A DNA stretch of 64,000 bases from Paenibacillus marchantiophytorum (GCF_014640555.1 NZ_BMHE01000036.1:1-64000), one strand, 5' to 3'; counted from the first letter of the stretch, positions 1-8,829 are shown. Translations and numbers: made by a program. Notes: generated by a model not told the origin, from the sequence alone.

Positions 1-107
1 CACCCGTCCGCCGCTAACTTGTCCCCGAAGGAACAAATCCGCTCGACTTGCATGTATTAGGCACGCCGCCAGCGTTCGTCCTGAGCCAGGATCAAACTCT
101 CCATAGT
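1..107 (-). rRNA. rrs: 16S rRNA, 5' end (partial)
   Basis: The reverse complement contains the universal 27F primer site (at 81-100) followed by the conserved start of bacterial 16S rRNA, including the AACGCTGGCGGC and CATGCAAGTCGAGCG blocks. The mature 5' end should lie near position 107, by analogy with E. coli numbering. The gene runs off the left edge of the window. It follows lysS, as in B. subtilis, where an rRNA operon lies downstream of lysS. Confidence 0.97.
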
Positions 108-210
108 AGCGAACAATTGCTTGTCCATATATCTGAAAGCTGAAATGCTCATTGACTTGCTAGCGAGATTTTGCAATCTCTTTTTGAACGATTACTCGTT
201 CGTGCTTACT

Positions 211-236
211 CACTCGTTGTTCAGTTTTCAAAGATC
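211..236 (-). promoter_or_regulatory. rrn leader boxA-like antitermination element
   Basis: On the minus strand the leader reads CTTTGAAAACTGAACAACG, the typical Bacillus/Paenibacillus rRNA leader element. It lies between the rrn promoters and the 16S start, where boxA normally sits. The remaining leader (108-210) contains only a small hairpin near 160-185 and no gene. Confidence 0.55.
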
Positions 237-280
237 AATTATTCTTGTCCGACCTGCTCTCTTTCGAAAGCCGGAAGACC

Positions 281-309
281 AATATACCATACTGAGTTTC
301 GCATTGCAA
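281..309 (-). promoter_or_regulatory. rrn promoter, proximal
   Basis: A minus-strand -35 TTGCAA (304-309) and -10 TATATT (281-286) are separated by exactly 17 bp, about 170 bp upstream of the 16S start and before boxA. This is the best sigma-A match in the rRNA leader. Confidence 0.6.
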
Positions 310-367
310 CTCTTAATTTCAAGTTGTTGTTCTCACCAATTTCTCAGTGCTCAGCGGCAACTTTTAT

Positions 368-397
368 AAGATACCACAGACGATGCAAACATTGCAA
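368..397 (-). promoter_or_regulatory. rrn promoter, distal (candidate)
   Basis: TTGCAA (392-397) and TATCTT (368-373) are 18 bp apart, just downstream of the lysS terminator. Tandem rRNA promoters are usual in Firmicutes, but this match is weaker than the proximal one. Confidence 0.35.
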
Positions 398-408
398 GTA
401 CTTGTCGT

Positions 409-443
409 AAAAAGTTTTGGGACACCCAGCGATGCCCCAAAAC
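409..443 (-). terminator. lysS terminator
   Basis: GTTTTGGG pairs with CCCAAAAC across a short loop and is followed by a run of T on the minus strand. It sits immediately after the lysS stop codon and separates lysS from the rRNA promoters. Confidence 0.8.
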
Positions 444-450
444 AATTGTA

Positions 451-1947
451 TTATTCCCCTTGACGCTGACGCATATGTGGGAATAAGAGGACATCGCGGA
501 TGGAAGGCGCATTCGTTAATAGCATAACCAAACGATCTACCCCTATTCCTAATCCACCAGTAGGCGGCATGCCATATTCTAGAGCTCGGATGAAATCTTC
601 ATCCATCTCATGCGCTTCATCATTGCCTTGTTCTTTCTCACGAAGCTGCGCTTCAAACCGTTCTCTTTGATCAATCGGATCATTAAGCTCTGTAAAAGCA
701 TTGGCATGCTCACGCGCCACAATAAAGAGTTCAAACCGATCCGTAAAACGCGGATCTTCTGGATTCTTTTTGGCAAGCGGTGAAATTTCTAATGGATGTC
801 CGTAAACAAAGGTCGGTTGGATTAACGTTTCTTCAACAAATGTCTCGAAGAACTGGTTCACAATATGACCGAATGTCATATGCGGCTCAACAGATACATT
901 GTGTTCCTTCGCTAAACGGTGCGCTTCCTCATTAGACATATGCGTATTAAAGTCTACGCCTTTGACTTCTTTAATCGCATCGACCATGGAGACCCTTCTC
1001 CAGCCAACAGCTAAATCAATCTCGTGATCGCCGTAAGGAACTGTCGTACCGCCAAGAACCTCTTGAGCAATGTGAGCAACGAGTTCTTCTGTAAGCTTCA
1101 TGATGTCTTTGTAGTCCGCATAAGCCTCGTACAACTCTATCATCGTAAACTCAGGGTTATGACGCGTAGAGATACCTTCATTCCGGTATACACGCCCAAT
1201 TTCGTATACTTTCTCCAGCCCGCCTACAATTAGACGCTTCAAGTGAAGCTCAATAGCAATTCGCATATGCAGCTGCATATCCAAAGCATTGTGATGTGTG
1301 TTGAAAGGACGTGCTGAAGCTCCGCCCGCGATCGTATGGAGTGTAGGTGTTTCTACTTCCAAGAATCCTAGAGAATCCAGATAGCGGCGCATAGACTGAA
1401 TAATGCGGGAACGCAGAATAAAGGTCTGTTGCACATCTTGATTCATAATCAAATCAACATACCGCTGACGGTAACGCAGTTCCACATCGCTAAGACCATG
1501 GAATTTGTCCGGCAGTGGCAGCAAGGACTTGGTTAGAACTTCAAGGGAATGTACCTTAATAGAAGTTTCACCGGTTTTTGTTTTGAAAACGACCCCTTGC
1601 ACACCCACGATATCGCCCAAGTCCAAAATATCAAAGGCTTTATAGATCGCAGTATCCAAAGCATCTTCACGAACATAGATCTGAATTTTGCCTGTGATGT
1701 CTTGGAGATGTGCGAAGCTAGCTTTACCCATCCCTCTTTTTTGCATAATACGTCCGGCAATACTGACCTCAACGGCTTCAGCATCCAATTCTTCTTTGGT
1801 TTTATCTTGGTAGGCCGAAAGAATTTCTTGGGCCGTATGCGTTCTCACATATTTCCCGCCAAATGGGTCGACGCCCAAACCGCGAAGCTCGTCCAATTTA
1901 TTGCGACGAATGACGAGCAATTCATTTAACTCCAATTCCTGACTCAT
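451..1947 (-). CDS. lysS: Lysyl-tRNA synthetase, class II
   Basis: Charges tRNA-Lys with lysine in the cytoplasm. The 498-residue protein has an N-terminal OB-fold anticodon-binding domain (about 60-150) and a class II catalytic core. Motif 2 is seen as GRVYRNEGIST and motif 3 as GLGIGVDRLVML near residues 465-477. I place the start at the ATG at 1947, which has GGGAG about 9 bases upstream. An in-frame GTG five codons earlier would put that ribosome site inside the gene. Length and motifs are ordinary for LysS. It lies downstream of greA, separated by a terminator, so it may have its own weak promoter or rely on readthrough. Confidence 0.97.
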   Translation of the reverse strand: MSQELELNELLVIRRNKLDELRGLGVDPFGGKYVRTHTAQEILSAYQDKTKEELDAEAVEVSIAGRIMQKRGMGKASFAHLQDITGKIQIYVREDALDTAIYKAFDILDLGDIVGVQGVVFKTKTGETSIKVHSLEVLTKSLLPLPDKFHGLSDVELRYRQRYVDLIMNQDVQQTFILRSRIIQSMRRYLDSLGFLEVETPTLHTIAGGASARPFNTHHNALDMQLHMRIAIELHLKRLIVGGLEKVYEIGRVYRNEGISTRHNPEFTMIELYEAYADYKDIMKLTEELVAHIAQEVLGGTTVPYGDHEIDLAVGWRRVSMVDAIKEVKGVDFNTHMSNEEAHRLAKEHNVSVEPHMTFGHIVNQFFETFVEETLIQPTFVYGHPLEISPLAKKNPEDPRFTDRFELFIVAREHANAFTELNDPIDQRERFEAQLREKEQGNDEAHEMDEDFIRALEYGMPPTGGLGIGVDRLVMLLTNAPSIRDVLLFPHMRQRQGE

Positions 1948-1985
1948 GATTTCATCTCCCACTTATTAGTAAAGGGTGCTAAACC

Positions 1986-2014
1986 GGAAAAAAGCTTCCG
2001 AAAGGAAGCTTTCC
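1986..2014 (-). terminator. greA terminator
   Basis: Perfect hairpin GGAAAGCTTCC-TTTC-GGAAGCTTTTTTCC on the minus strand, just after the greA stop. Nearly symmetric, so it could also act on the other strand. Confidence 0.85.
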
Positions 2015-2027
2015 AAAGGGCTGCACG

Positions 2028-2504
2028 CTACTTTTTAATATCAATAATTTGATACTGAATGACGCCAGCAGGAACGATTACATCGACGTTCGCGCCCCTT
2101 TGTTTACCTAGAATAGCTCTGCCTACAGGGCTTTCATTGGAAATCTTATTCATCAACGGATCGGATTCCGCCGTACCTACAATGTTGTACTCAACTAAAT
2201 CGCCGAATTCTAAATCTTTCAGCGTTACAATTGAGCCAACACTTACGGTATTGGTATCGACATCGTCGTTATTAATAATACGCGCATTGCGCAGCAGTTT
2301 TTCTAATGTAATGATTCTACCTTCAATAAAAGCTTGTTCGTTCTTAGCATCTTCGTATTCTGAGTTCTCACTAATATCACCATATCCGATGGCGACCTTG
2401 ATTCTCTCAGCCACTTCGCGACGCTTCACTGATTTCAGATGTTCGAGCTCATCTTCAAGCTTCTTTAAACCTTGTGGTGTAAGAATGACCTCTTTTTCAG
2501 CCAT
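2028..2504 (-). CDS. greA: Transcription elongation factor GreA
   Basis: Rescues backtracked RNA polymerase by stimulating its intrinsic transcript cleavage. The 158-residue protein has the N-terminal coiled-coil hairpin (about 1-75) and the C-terminal FKBP-like domain. The acidic tip needed for cleavage is visible as GDISENSEYEDA, with D43 and E46. The frame is open for 35 codons upstream, but the family start MAEKEVIL and a GGGAG site 11 bases before the ATG at 2504 favour the short form. It has its own consensus promoter and terminator, so it forms a single-gene unit between dusB and lysS. Confidence 0.95.
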   Translation of the reverse strand: MAEKEVILTPQGLKKLEDELEHLKSVKRREVAERIKVAIGYGDISENSEYEDAKNEQAFIEGRIITLEKLLRNARIINNDDVDTNTVSVGSIVTLKDLEFGDLVEYNIVGTAESDPLMNKISNESPVGRAILGKQRGANVDVIVPAGVIQYQIIDIKK

Positions 2505-2675
2505 TAACAACTGATCTCCCGTCATGTGAAAGATTTTCATATCGTTGAATCGATGCTTCCTGCTAGGAGTCGGGTCTTTATAGAGCTGATTCAAGTAGTA
2601 TGAATTCACGTTTCATAAATCGCATAGGTGCGCGTTTGTCTTTCAATATATGCAGGAACACATTAATATTGACTG

Positions 2676-2704
2676 ATTATATTGCAACGGTTTCAAAATG
2701 TCAA
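2676..2704 (-). promoter_or_regulatory. greA sigma-A promoter (perfect consensus)
   Basis: TTGACA (2699-2704), a 17-bp spacer and TATAAT (2676-2681) on the minus strand match the housekeeping consensus at all 12 positions. Predicted transcription starts near 2669, leaving a leader of about 165 bases before the greA ATG. Confidence 0.85.
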
Positions 2705-2725
2705 TCTCAACCATCACGTGATTAT

Positions 2726-3742
2726 TTATTGCACAATAGCTGATTCTTCAACGGTTGGCGCCAGCGTTTCTACAGAGAGATGCTCGACATATTCATTCAA
2801 AACCCGCACCATCTCATCCCGCTTGAGCATCTCCATGATGGCATCCTTCACACGAGCTGATCCCGTTAAGCCTTTGAGATACCAAGCCATGTGCTTGCGC
2901 ATTTCCTTGACGGCAACATGCTCGCCTTTGAGGGCGATAAGACGGTCCATATGGAGGATGGCGATACGAATTTTCTCTTCCGGCGTAGGCTCAGGCGGCA
3001 GTTCCCCGTTAGCCAGATACTGTACCGTGCGGTATAGCATCCATGGGTTGCCCAGCGCTCCACGTCCGATCATGACGCCATCTACACCCGTGTGATCCAG
3101 CATGCGCTTAGCATCTTCGGGGGTTACAACATCGCCATTCCCAATTACCGGGATAGAGAGCGCCTGCTTCACGTCACGGATAATATCCCAATCCGCTTTC
3201 CCTGTATACAGCTGCTCTCGTGTACGGCCATGCACACTGACGGCACTTCCTCCGCCTCTTTCGACAGCTTTCGCATTCTCAATCGCGTAGATGTGTTCGG
3301 AATCCCAACCGATCCGCATTTTCACGGTTACCGGCTTGCTTACAGCAGCAACAACGGTTGCGATCATTTGCTCGATCTTGTCGGGTTGGAGCAGCCAACG
3401 CGCTCCCGCGTCGCACTTGGTGATTTTGGGAACCGGACAGCCCATATTGATATCGATGATATCCGCATTCGTATGCTGATCAACAATTTTGGCTGCTTGC
3501 ACGAGGGTTTCGGTATCACCACCAAAAATTTGTAAACTTAGCGGCTTCTCACGATCGTCTACATATAACATCTCCATCGAACGCGCATTCCCGTGAACGA
3601 TAGCTTTATCACTAACCATCTCTGCACATACCAGACCTGTGCCAAATTCCTTGGCAATCAGTCGAAATGCTGGATTACATACGCCCGCCATGGGGGCAAG
3701 CACAACGCGATTGGGAGCTTCGACATTTCCTATTTTCAGCAC
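2726..3742 (-). CDS. dusB: tRNA-dihydrouridine synthase DusB
   Basis: FMN-dependent reduction of uridine to dihydrouridine in tRNA. The N-terminal TIM barrel carries VVLAPMAGVCN near the start, the catalytic cysteine in INMGCPVPKI (C102) and the C-terminal helical domain. I choose the GTG at 3742, preceded by AGAGGAG, giving the family-typical LKIGN start and 338 residues. An ATG at 3763 overlaps the upstream stop codon as ATGA but has no good ribosome site. It is the last gene of the folate operon, the position of yacF (dusB) in B. subtilis. Confidence 0.94.
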   Translation of the reverse strand: MLKIGNVEAPNRVVLAPMAGVCNPAFRLIAKEFGTGLVCAEMVSDKAIVHGNARSMEMLYVDDREKPLSLQIFGGDTETLVQAAKIVDQHTNADIIDINMGCPVPKITKCDAGARWLLQPDKIEQMIATVVAAVSKPVTVKMRIGWDSEHIYAIENAKAVERGGGSAVSVHGRTREQLYTGKADWDIIRDVKQALSIPVIGNGDVVTPEDAKRMLDHTGVDGVMIGRGALGNPWMLYRTVQYLANGELPPEPTPEEKIRIAILHMDRLIALKGEHVAVKEMRKHMAWYLKGLTGSARVKDAIMEMLKRDEMVRVLNEYVEHLSVETLAPTVEESAIVQ

Positions 3743-3759
3743 CGAAGATTCCACTCCTC

Positions 3760-3972
3760 TCATCTCGCAACCGCCGCGACTAACTCGTCGGGCTCTATAT
3801 GAAGGACTTGCGAGATCTTGTTTATAATTTTCGTATCCGGCTTGCGTGTGCCTCTCTCGATCGCTCCCAAGATGGCAATCGAGACGCCTAACAAATCAGC
3901 CAGTTCGTTCTGTGTATATCCCTTTAATTTGCGAAAAGCGCGAATGCGCTGAGCTACTGAGCTTTTTTCCAT
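3760..3972 (-). CDS. Small XRE-family DNA-binding protein (YazB-like)
   Basis: A 70-residue protein that is almost entirely one helix-turn-helix domain of the Cro/C1 (XRE) type (about 9-63), with the recognition segment in GYTQNELADLLGVSIAILGAIERG. It overlaps the end of folK and runs into dusB, so it is translationally tied to the folate operon. B. subtilis has the homologous small gene yazB at the same place. A target is not evident; an operon-linked regulator is a guess from position only. Confidence 0.85.
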   Translation of the reverse strand: MEKSSVAQRIRAFRKLKGYTQNELADLLGVSIAILGAIERGTRKPDTKIINKISQVLHIEPDELVAAVAR

Positions 3973-4469
3973 AGAACGACGCCTTCCTTTCCTTCCAGTT
4001 TCTCCAAATGCCCGGAGATGAATTCAAATGCAGCATCCTGCCGTTTAGAGAGAACCTCTGTGAGAGGAACTAATACAAAAGCCCGCTCATGCATCCGCGG
4101 ATGCGGAATGATCAAGTCGGGGGTTGCAAGCTGCTCATCGCCGTAAAGGAGCAGATCCAAATCGATGGTTCTTGGACCCCAGCGCAAATCCCGCGTACGG
4201 CCCAAACGGTTCTCGATGGCAAGCAAAGTGAACAGCAATGCTTCTGCAGGCAGACTCGTATGAATTTGAATAACCATATTGAGAAAAGCAGATTGATCCA
4301 CATAGCCAACCGGTTCGGTTTCGTAAATACTGGAAAGGCCAGTTACTTGGATACCCGACTCCTGGTGAAGCGCTGCAATCGCATCCTGCAAATAATGTTC
4401 ACGGTCATCGATATTAGATCCTAGCGCCACATAGGCGGTAGTAGTTGGTTCTCGTTCTTCGGCTGTCAT
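3954..4469 (-). CDS. folK: 6-hydroxymethyl-7,8-dihydropterin pyrophosphokinase
   Basis: Transfers pyrophosphate from ATP to hydroxymethyl-dihydropterin, giving the substrate for FolP. HPPK features are VALGSNIDDRE near the N-terminus, the catalytic strand WGPRTIDLDLLLYG and PHPRMHERAFVLVPL. The 171 residues are normal for the family. It overlaps folB by 4 bases (ATGA) and overlaps the small XRE gene downstream by 19 bases, a sign of translational coupling. Confidence 0.96.
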   Translation of the reverse strand: MTAEEREPTTTAYVALGSNIDDREHYLQDAIAALHQESGIQVTGLSSIYETEPVGYVDQSAFLNMVIQIHTSLPAEALLFTLLAIENRLGRTRDLRWGPRTIDLDLLLYGDEQLATPDLIIPHPRMHERAFVLVPLTEVLSKRQDAAFEFISGHLEKLEGKEGVVLWKKAQ

Positions 4470-4834
4470 TGTACGGCCCGCTTTCGGTTAATCTCAATGG
4501 TGACGCCGTCGAAAATAACGGCAAAGGGTGGATGCGGCTTAATGACGCGCACCGTCACTTCATTGATACTAGTATAAGTATGCAGCAGCTCGGATGCAAT
4601 ATTTTCTGCAAGCGCCTCAATTAGTTTGAAGGTGCGCCCTTCGACAATTTCCTTCACTTTGAAAAAAACTTCGCCATAATTCACGGTATCATCCAGATGA
4701 TCCGACTTTCCCGGTTTGCTCAACGGCAGCACAAGCTCAACATCAACGTAGAAACGCTGACCTAGTTTATTCTCTTCCGGAAACACGCCATGATTACCAA
4801 AAAACTGCATGCGGGACAGGGTTATTTTATCCAT
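4466..4834 (-). CDS. folB: Dihydroneopterin aldolase
   Basis: Cleaves dihydroneopterin to hydroxymethyl-dihydropterin and glycolaldehyde. The protein shows FFGNHGVFPEENKLGQRF and the PHPPFAVIFDGVTIEI end typical of FolB. Two ATGs follow a strong GGAGG; the second (4834) has the better 8-base spacing and gives 122 residues. A longer reading frame back to 4876 overlaps folP and lacks a ribosome site. Fourth step of the operon in physical order, between folP and folK. Confidence 0.95.
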   Translation of the reverse strand: MDKITLSRMQFFGNHGVFPEENKLGQRFYVDVELVLPLSKPGKSDHLDDTVNYGEVFFKVKEIVEGRTFKLIEALAENIASELLHTYTSINEVTVRVIKPHPPFAVIFDGVTIEINRKRAVQ

Positions 4835-4856
4835 CATTATTGCCTCCATCGTTATG

Positions 4857-5672
4857 TTATGAGCGGATAATGGCATCTGTCATGACCGCTACTCGTTTCA
4901 TTGCTTGAATGTCGTGCACACGAATGATTCCACAGCCTTGAGCAATCCCTAGTACAACCGTTGAAGCCGTGCCCTCAAGACGCTCCTCAGGTGGCAGATT
5001 AAGGGTTAGACCAATCACGCTTTTCCGTGATGTTCCCAGGAGGACAGGGTAACCTAGAGCCGTAATCGCAGCCAGTTGATTCATTAACTGCAAATTTTGC
5101 TCATAGCTCTTGGCAAATCCGATACCGGGGTCTAAAATAATACGCTCCTCCCGAACACCAGCCTCTAGCGCTTGTTTCGTATAAAGAAGCAAATCGTTGA
5201 TAACATCGGGAATGAAATCGGAGTATACCGAGTTCGTGCGATTATGGGTAATGATAAAAGGACAATCATAGCTGGCAGCTACGATTGCCATACGCGCGTC
5301 GGCTTGACCACCCCATACATCGTTGATAATATGCGCTCCCGCTTCTAGTGCTTGTTGAGCGACTTCAGCTTTGTAAGTATCTATCGAAATAGGAACATTA
5401 ACTTCCCGACGCAGTGCCTCAATGACAGGGATAACACGTCGCAGCTCCTCTTCCTGAGTAACCGCAGCGAATCCCGGCCGGGTAGATTCTCCCCCGATGT
5501 CAATGATATCAGCGCCCTCAGCAACCATCTGCCTAGCCCTGCTCACCGCATCCGCAACCCGAACGTATTCCCCGCCATCAGAGAAGGAATCTGGTGTTAC
5601 GTTCAATATGCCCATAATGATCGTTCGATCACCAATGGGCAGCTCATGTCCTCTGCAAGATAACACGTTCAT
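4857..5672 (-). CDS. folP: Dihydropteroate synthase
   Basis: Condenses hydroxymethyl-dihydropterin pyrophosphate with p-aminobenzoate; it is the sulfonamide target. TIM-barrel motifs are clear: MGILNVTPDSFSDGG (20-34), DIGGESTRPG (58-67), the DPGIGFAKS loop and GTSRKS. Length (271) is usual. It follows pabC in the operon by about 30 bases, matching the B. subtilis order pabC-sul-folB-folK. Confidence 0.96.
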   Translation of the reverse strand: MNVLSCRGHELPIGDRTIIMGILNVTPDSFSDGGEYVRVADAVSRARQMVAEGADIIDIGGESTRPGFAAVTQEEELRRVIPVIEALRREVNVPISIDTYKAEVAQQALEAGAHIINDVWGGQADARMAIVAASYDCPFIITHNRTNSVYSDFIPDVINDLLLYTKQALEAGVREERIILDPGIGFAKSYEQNLQLMNQLAAITALGYPVLLGTSRKSVIGLTLNLPPEERLEGTASTVVLGIAQGCGIIRVHDIQAMKRVAVMTDAIIRS

Positions 5673-5703
5673 CTTCTGTTCACTTCCTATAGCTGTCAGA
5701 TGT

Positions 5704-6561
5704 TTAGTGATACGACTCCATAAGTCGGCGCGTTAACGGTCCTACCAAACCAGAGCCAACTGGGTAAGCTTGTCCACTGGGTGTATACAATGTTGTGACG
5801 GGAACGATAGCTTGAATGGAATTAACGAGAAATACTTCGTCAGCCTCGACAAGATCTTCCCAGCGATAAAAGCCGTCCTGGGTTGGAATTTGCTGCTGCT
5901 GCGCAAGACCAAGCACATGGGCTCTAGTGATGCCGGGCAGTATGCCCGTGTCCAAAGAAGGCGTATAACCGATGCCATTTTTGACGAAGAAAATATTGCT
6001 GACGACGCCCTCGGCCACATAGCCGTCTTCGCTGAGCATTAAACCCTCTGCGCCAGCAGCCCAGCTGTATTGCTGAAGCTCTCTTTTGGCAAGAATGTTG
6101 TTCATATAGTGAAAAGACTTGAAGCGGTACAGCCCTTCAGGCGTATTGCGGGGCAGCTTGAGCAGTTGCAGCGCTTTGCCTTGCTGATACGTTTCCTCAT
6201 CTCGTGCCGGAAGTGATTTGATATAGATAATCTCTGTTGGCTGCTTGTAATCTTCCGTAGGCAGACCTAGAGCTTCCTCTCCCGCCGAAACGGAATAGCG
6301 AATATAGGCATCCTCTAGCTCATTAGCTTGCAACAATGACGCGATTAAACCTTCGAGACGTTCAAGATTTGGTTCAAATACGATGCCAAGTTCGTGACAG
6401 CCTGCGGATAAACGGTCGAGGTGCTCCCTAAGTAAAAATGGCTTCCCCCCATAGGTACGGAAAGTTTCGAAGAGACCAAGCCCGTAAAGAAAGCCGTGAT
6501 CGTAAACCGAGACCACGGCCAGCTTGTCATCGATCAGGTTTCCATTGACGCTAATGATCAT
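5704..6561 (-). CDS. pabC: Aminodeoxychorismate lyase
   Basis: PLP-dependent class IV aminotransferase-fold enzyme that splits 4-amino-4-deoxychorismate into p-aminobenzoate and pyruvate. The protein has the early YDHGFLYGLGLFETFR block (20-35), a probable PLP lysine K148 in YRFKSFHYMNN, and the EGVVSNIFFV and GILPGITR cofactor-binding segments. It starts 2 bases after pabA. D-amino acid or branched-chain aminotransferases share the fold, but the operon makes PabC the best call. Confidence 0.93.
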   Translation of the reverse strand: MIISVNGNLIDDKLAVVSVYDHGFLYGLGLFETFRTYGGKPFLLREHLDRLSAGCHELGIVFEPNLERLEGLIASLLQANELEDAYIRYSVSAGEEALGLPTEDYKQPTEIIYIKSLPARDEETYQQGKALQLLKLPRNTPEGLYRFKSFHYMNNILAKRELQQYSWAAGAEGLMLSEDGYVAEGVVSNIFFVKNGIGYTPSLDTGILPGITRAHVLGLAQQQQIPTQDGFYRWEDLVEADEVFLVNSIQAIVPVTTLYTPSGQAYPVGSGLVGPLTRRLMESYH

Positions 6562-6563
6562 AG

Positions 6564-7145
6564 CTACACTCCCGCTTTGGCTGTCCGGCGAAGAAAGTTC
6601 CGCAGAATCTGATGGCCATGCTGTGTGATGATCGATTCGGGATGGAATTGAACACCCTCGATCGGATATTCCTTATGGCGCAAAGCCATAATTTCTCCCT
6701 CTGCCGTATGTGCGCTTACTTCCAAGCAATCTGGCAGTGTCTCCGCTTTGACAATTAAAGAATGATAACGTGTTGCTATAAATGGCGAAGGCAGTCCTTC
6801 GAATAATGTTTTCCCGTCATGGAAAATTTCTGAGGTTTTGCCATGCATTAAACGTTCTGCGCGAATAACGTCGCCGCCAAAAGCCTGACCAATGGATTGG
6901 TGGCCCAGACAAACGCCGAAGATGGGAATTATACCCTTGAAATGGTCAATCAGTGATAAGCTAATGCCGGCTTCATTCGGCGTGCACGGTCCCGGAGATA
7001 TCAAGATGTGATCAGGCGCCAAAGCCTCTACACCCGCTAAATCGATTTCGTCATTGCGACGAACGATGACTTCTTCACCGATCTCCCCCAAGTATTGGAC
7101 GAGGTTGTACGTAAACGAATCATAATTATCAATCACTAAAATCAT
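6564..7145 (-). CDS. pabA: Aminodeoxychorismate/anthranilate synthase glutaminase subunit
   Basis: Class I glutamine amidotransferase that supplies ammonia to PabB. Catalytic cysteine C79 is in the nucleophile elbow FGVCLGHQSIGQ, and the His-Glu pair is in EGVQFHPESI. The oxyanion loop ISPGPCTPNEAGIS is intact. In Bacillus this subunit is shared with the tryptophan pathway (TrpG), and no second copy is visible here. It lies 34 bases downstream of pabB. Confidence 0.95.
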   Translation of the reverse strand: MILVIDNYDSFTYNLVQYLGEIGEEVIVRRNDEIDLAGVEALAPDHILISPGPCTPNEAGISLSLIDHFKGIIPIFGVCLGHQSIGQAFGGDVIRAERLMHGKTSEIFHDGKTLFEGLPSPFIATRYHSLIVKAETLPDCLEVSAHTAEGEIMALRHKEYPIEGVQFHPESIITQHGHQILRNFLRRTAKAGV

Positions 7146-7179
7146 TCTAAGCTCCCCTTTCGTCAGCCCATCTTGGGCC

Positions 7180-8730
7180 CTAAGCTCGGCTCATGCTCCG
7201 CTCGCTGTATTCTATCGCTTTCCACATCGCTTTGGCTTTGTTCAGGGATTCGATATATTCTCGCTCTGGGATAGAATCAATGACGATCCCTGCCCCTGCT
7301 TGAATATGGCCTACTCCTTGCACAGCTACCAGCGTTCGTATAATAATATTAAATTCCATATTGCCATTATAGTCAATCCATCCCATCGAACCCGTATAAG
7401 GTCCGCGACGCACGGGCTCTAATTCTTCAATGATTTCCATCGTCCGAATCTTAGGAGCTCCGGTGATGGTTCCTCCAGGGAATGTCGCAGCAATGACATC
7501 ATAGACATCCTTCCCTTCCGCCAGCTCGCCGACGACTTCCGAGACGATGTGCATGACATGGGAATAGTATTCAATGACCATGAAGTCCTTCACTTGGACG
7601 GTGCCGTACTTGGAGATGCGGCCCAGGTCGTTGCGTTCGAGATCGACCAGCATGACGTGCTCGGCACGCTCTTTGTCATTGTCGATGAGCTCGCCAGCCA
7701 GGCGCAGATCATCTTGCTCGTCCTTGCCGCGTGGGCGCGTGCCAGCGATCGGACGCGTCCGCAGGACGCCGTCCTCGAGCTGCACAAGCAGCTCCGGCGA
7801 GCCCGATACGAGCGCGAAGCCGTCGAAGCGCAGCAAGCCCATGTACGGCGAGGGATTGACGATGCGCAGCGCCTCGTAGATCTCCTCCGGCGTAGTGCTC
7901 AGCTGCCGGCTCTGTCTAACCGACAAGTTGACTTGGAACACGTCACCTTGCGAGATGTAGGCTTGGATGCGCTGCACCGCCGCGATGTAATCGGCTTTGC
8001 CGAAGGCAGGCTGAATGCCTGCGATGCTTTCGACGTCGATGTGCAGCTGCTCGCGCGCGAGATCAACGCCCGCGCCGCCGCCAAGCGACGCGCTGCCAGA
8101 GGCGCGGATGGCCTGCCAGCGAGCGAGCATCGCGTGCGCGTCATCGCGCGCTTGCTGGTAGAGCTGCTCGAGATCGGCAGCGTCTGCTGAGATATCGGAT
8201 ATCTGTGTATGAACCGCGATATACAAGCTTTTCTCGCTATGATCCAAGATCCATACCTGATCATACATAGCGAAGCTGTAGTCTGGAATCGGCAAATCAT
8301 TAGCTGCCTCTTCTGGAAGCTTCTCGATCGTACGGATTACATCGTAGCTCCAATAGCCAACGCACCCGCCTAGAAACTTAGGGGCTCCCTCCACATTAGG
8401 ACTATGAAAAGGCGCCATCCATTGCTTGACGATGTCTAGCGGCTTGCCTTCCCGATGCAAAACATTGGTTCCCCCATGGTTTGTGAGGGGCAAACTGGTG
8501 ATTTCGGCAGCCAAACCGGTTCCACGCACCGTGGAAAAAGGCTGCAGACCAAAAAAGGTGTAGCGGCCACCCTTGCCGCTTTCCAGAACAAATGAATCCG
8601 GGGAGGCGTCCTTCCAGGCTGCTTCCCATGAAGCTACCCGCTTTTCGGCCAAACCTAGCTTCATGACATAAGGCAGCATGGTGTAGGTGGATGACCAATT
8701 ACGCCACTGCTCTAGGGATGTTAGGATCAT
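7180..8730 (-). CDS. pabB: Aminodeoxychorismate synthase component I
   Basis: Converts chorismate plus ammonia to 4-amino-4-deoxychorismate for folate. The C-terminal chorismate-binding domain carries RTRPIAGTRPRG, DLERNDLGRI, the FPGGTITGAPKIRTME block and QAGAGIVIDS. At 516 residues it is of normal length. The start at 8730 has a strong AGGAGGG site. First gene of the folate operon; a poor TATACT hexamer about 45 bases upstream is the only promoter candidate, and the cysK terminator separates it from cysK. The 7700-8150 stretch is noticeably GC-richer than its surroundings. Confidence 0.93.
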   Translation of the reverse strand: MILTSLEQWRNWSSTYTMLPYVMKLGLAEKRVASWEAAWKDASPDSFVLESGKGGRYTFFGLQPFSTVRGTGLAAEITSLPLTNHGGTNVLHREGKPLDIVKQWMAPFHSPNVEGAPKFLGGCVGYWSYDVIRTIEKLPEEAANDLPIPDYSFAMYDQVWILDHSEKSLYIAVHTQISDISADAADLEQLYQQARDDAHAMLARWQAIRASGSASLGGGAGVDLAREQLHIDVESIAGIQPAFGKADYIAAVQRIQAYISQGDVFQVNLSVRQSRQLSTTPEEIYEALRIVNPSPYMGLLRFDGFALVSGSPELLVQLEDGVLRTRPIAGTRPRGKDEQDDLRLAGELIDNDKERAEHVMLVDLERNDLGRISKYGTVQVKDFMVIEYYSHVMHIVSEVVGELAEGKDVYDVIAATFPGGTITGAPKIRTMEIIEELEPVRRGPYTGSMGWIDYNGNMEFNIIIRTLVAVQGVGHIQAGAGIVIDSIPEREYIESLNKAKAMWKAIEYSERSMSRA

Positions 8731-8794
8731 GCTTGCCCTCCTTCCGTTCGTCTCCGATGATTAGTTGTCCATTAGTATACTCCAACCTTACACA

Positions 8795-8829
8795 GAAAAA
8801 AAGCCCCCAGCTGCAGCAGCCGGGAGCTC
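8795..8829 (-). terminator. cysK terminator
   Basis: A 12-bp stem with two G-U pairs (AGCTCCCGGCTG against CAGCTGGGGGCT, three-base loop) followed by seven T on the minus strand, directly after the cysK stop. Confidence 0.88.
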
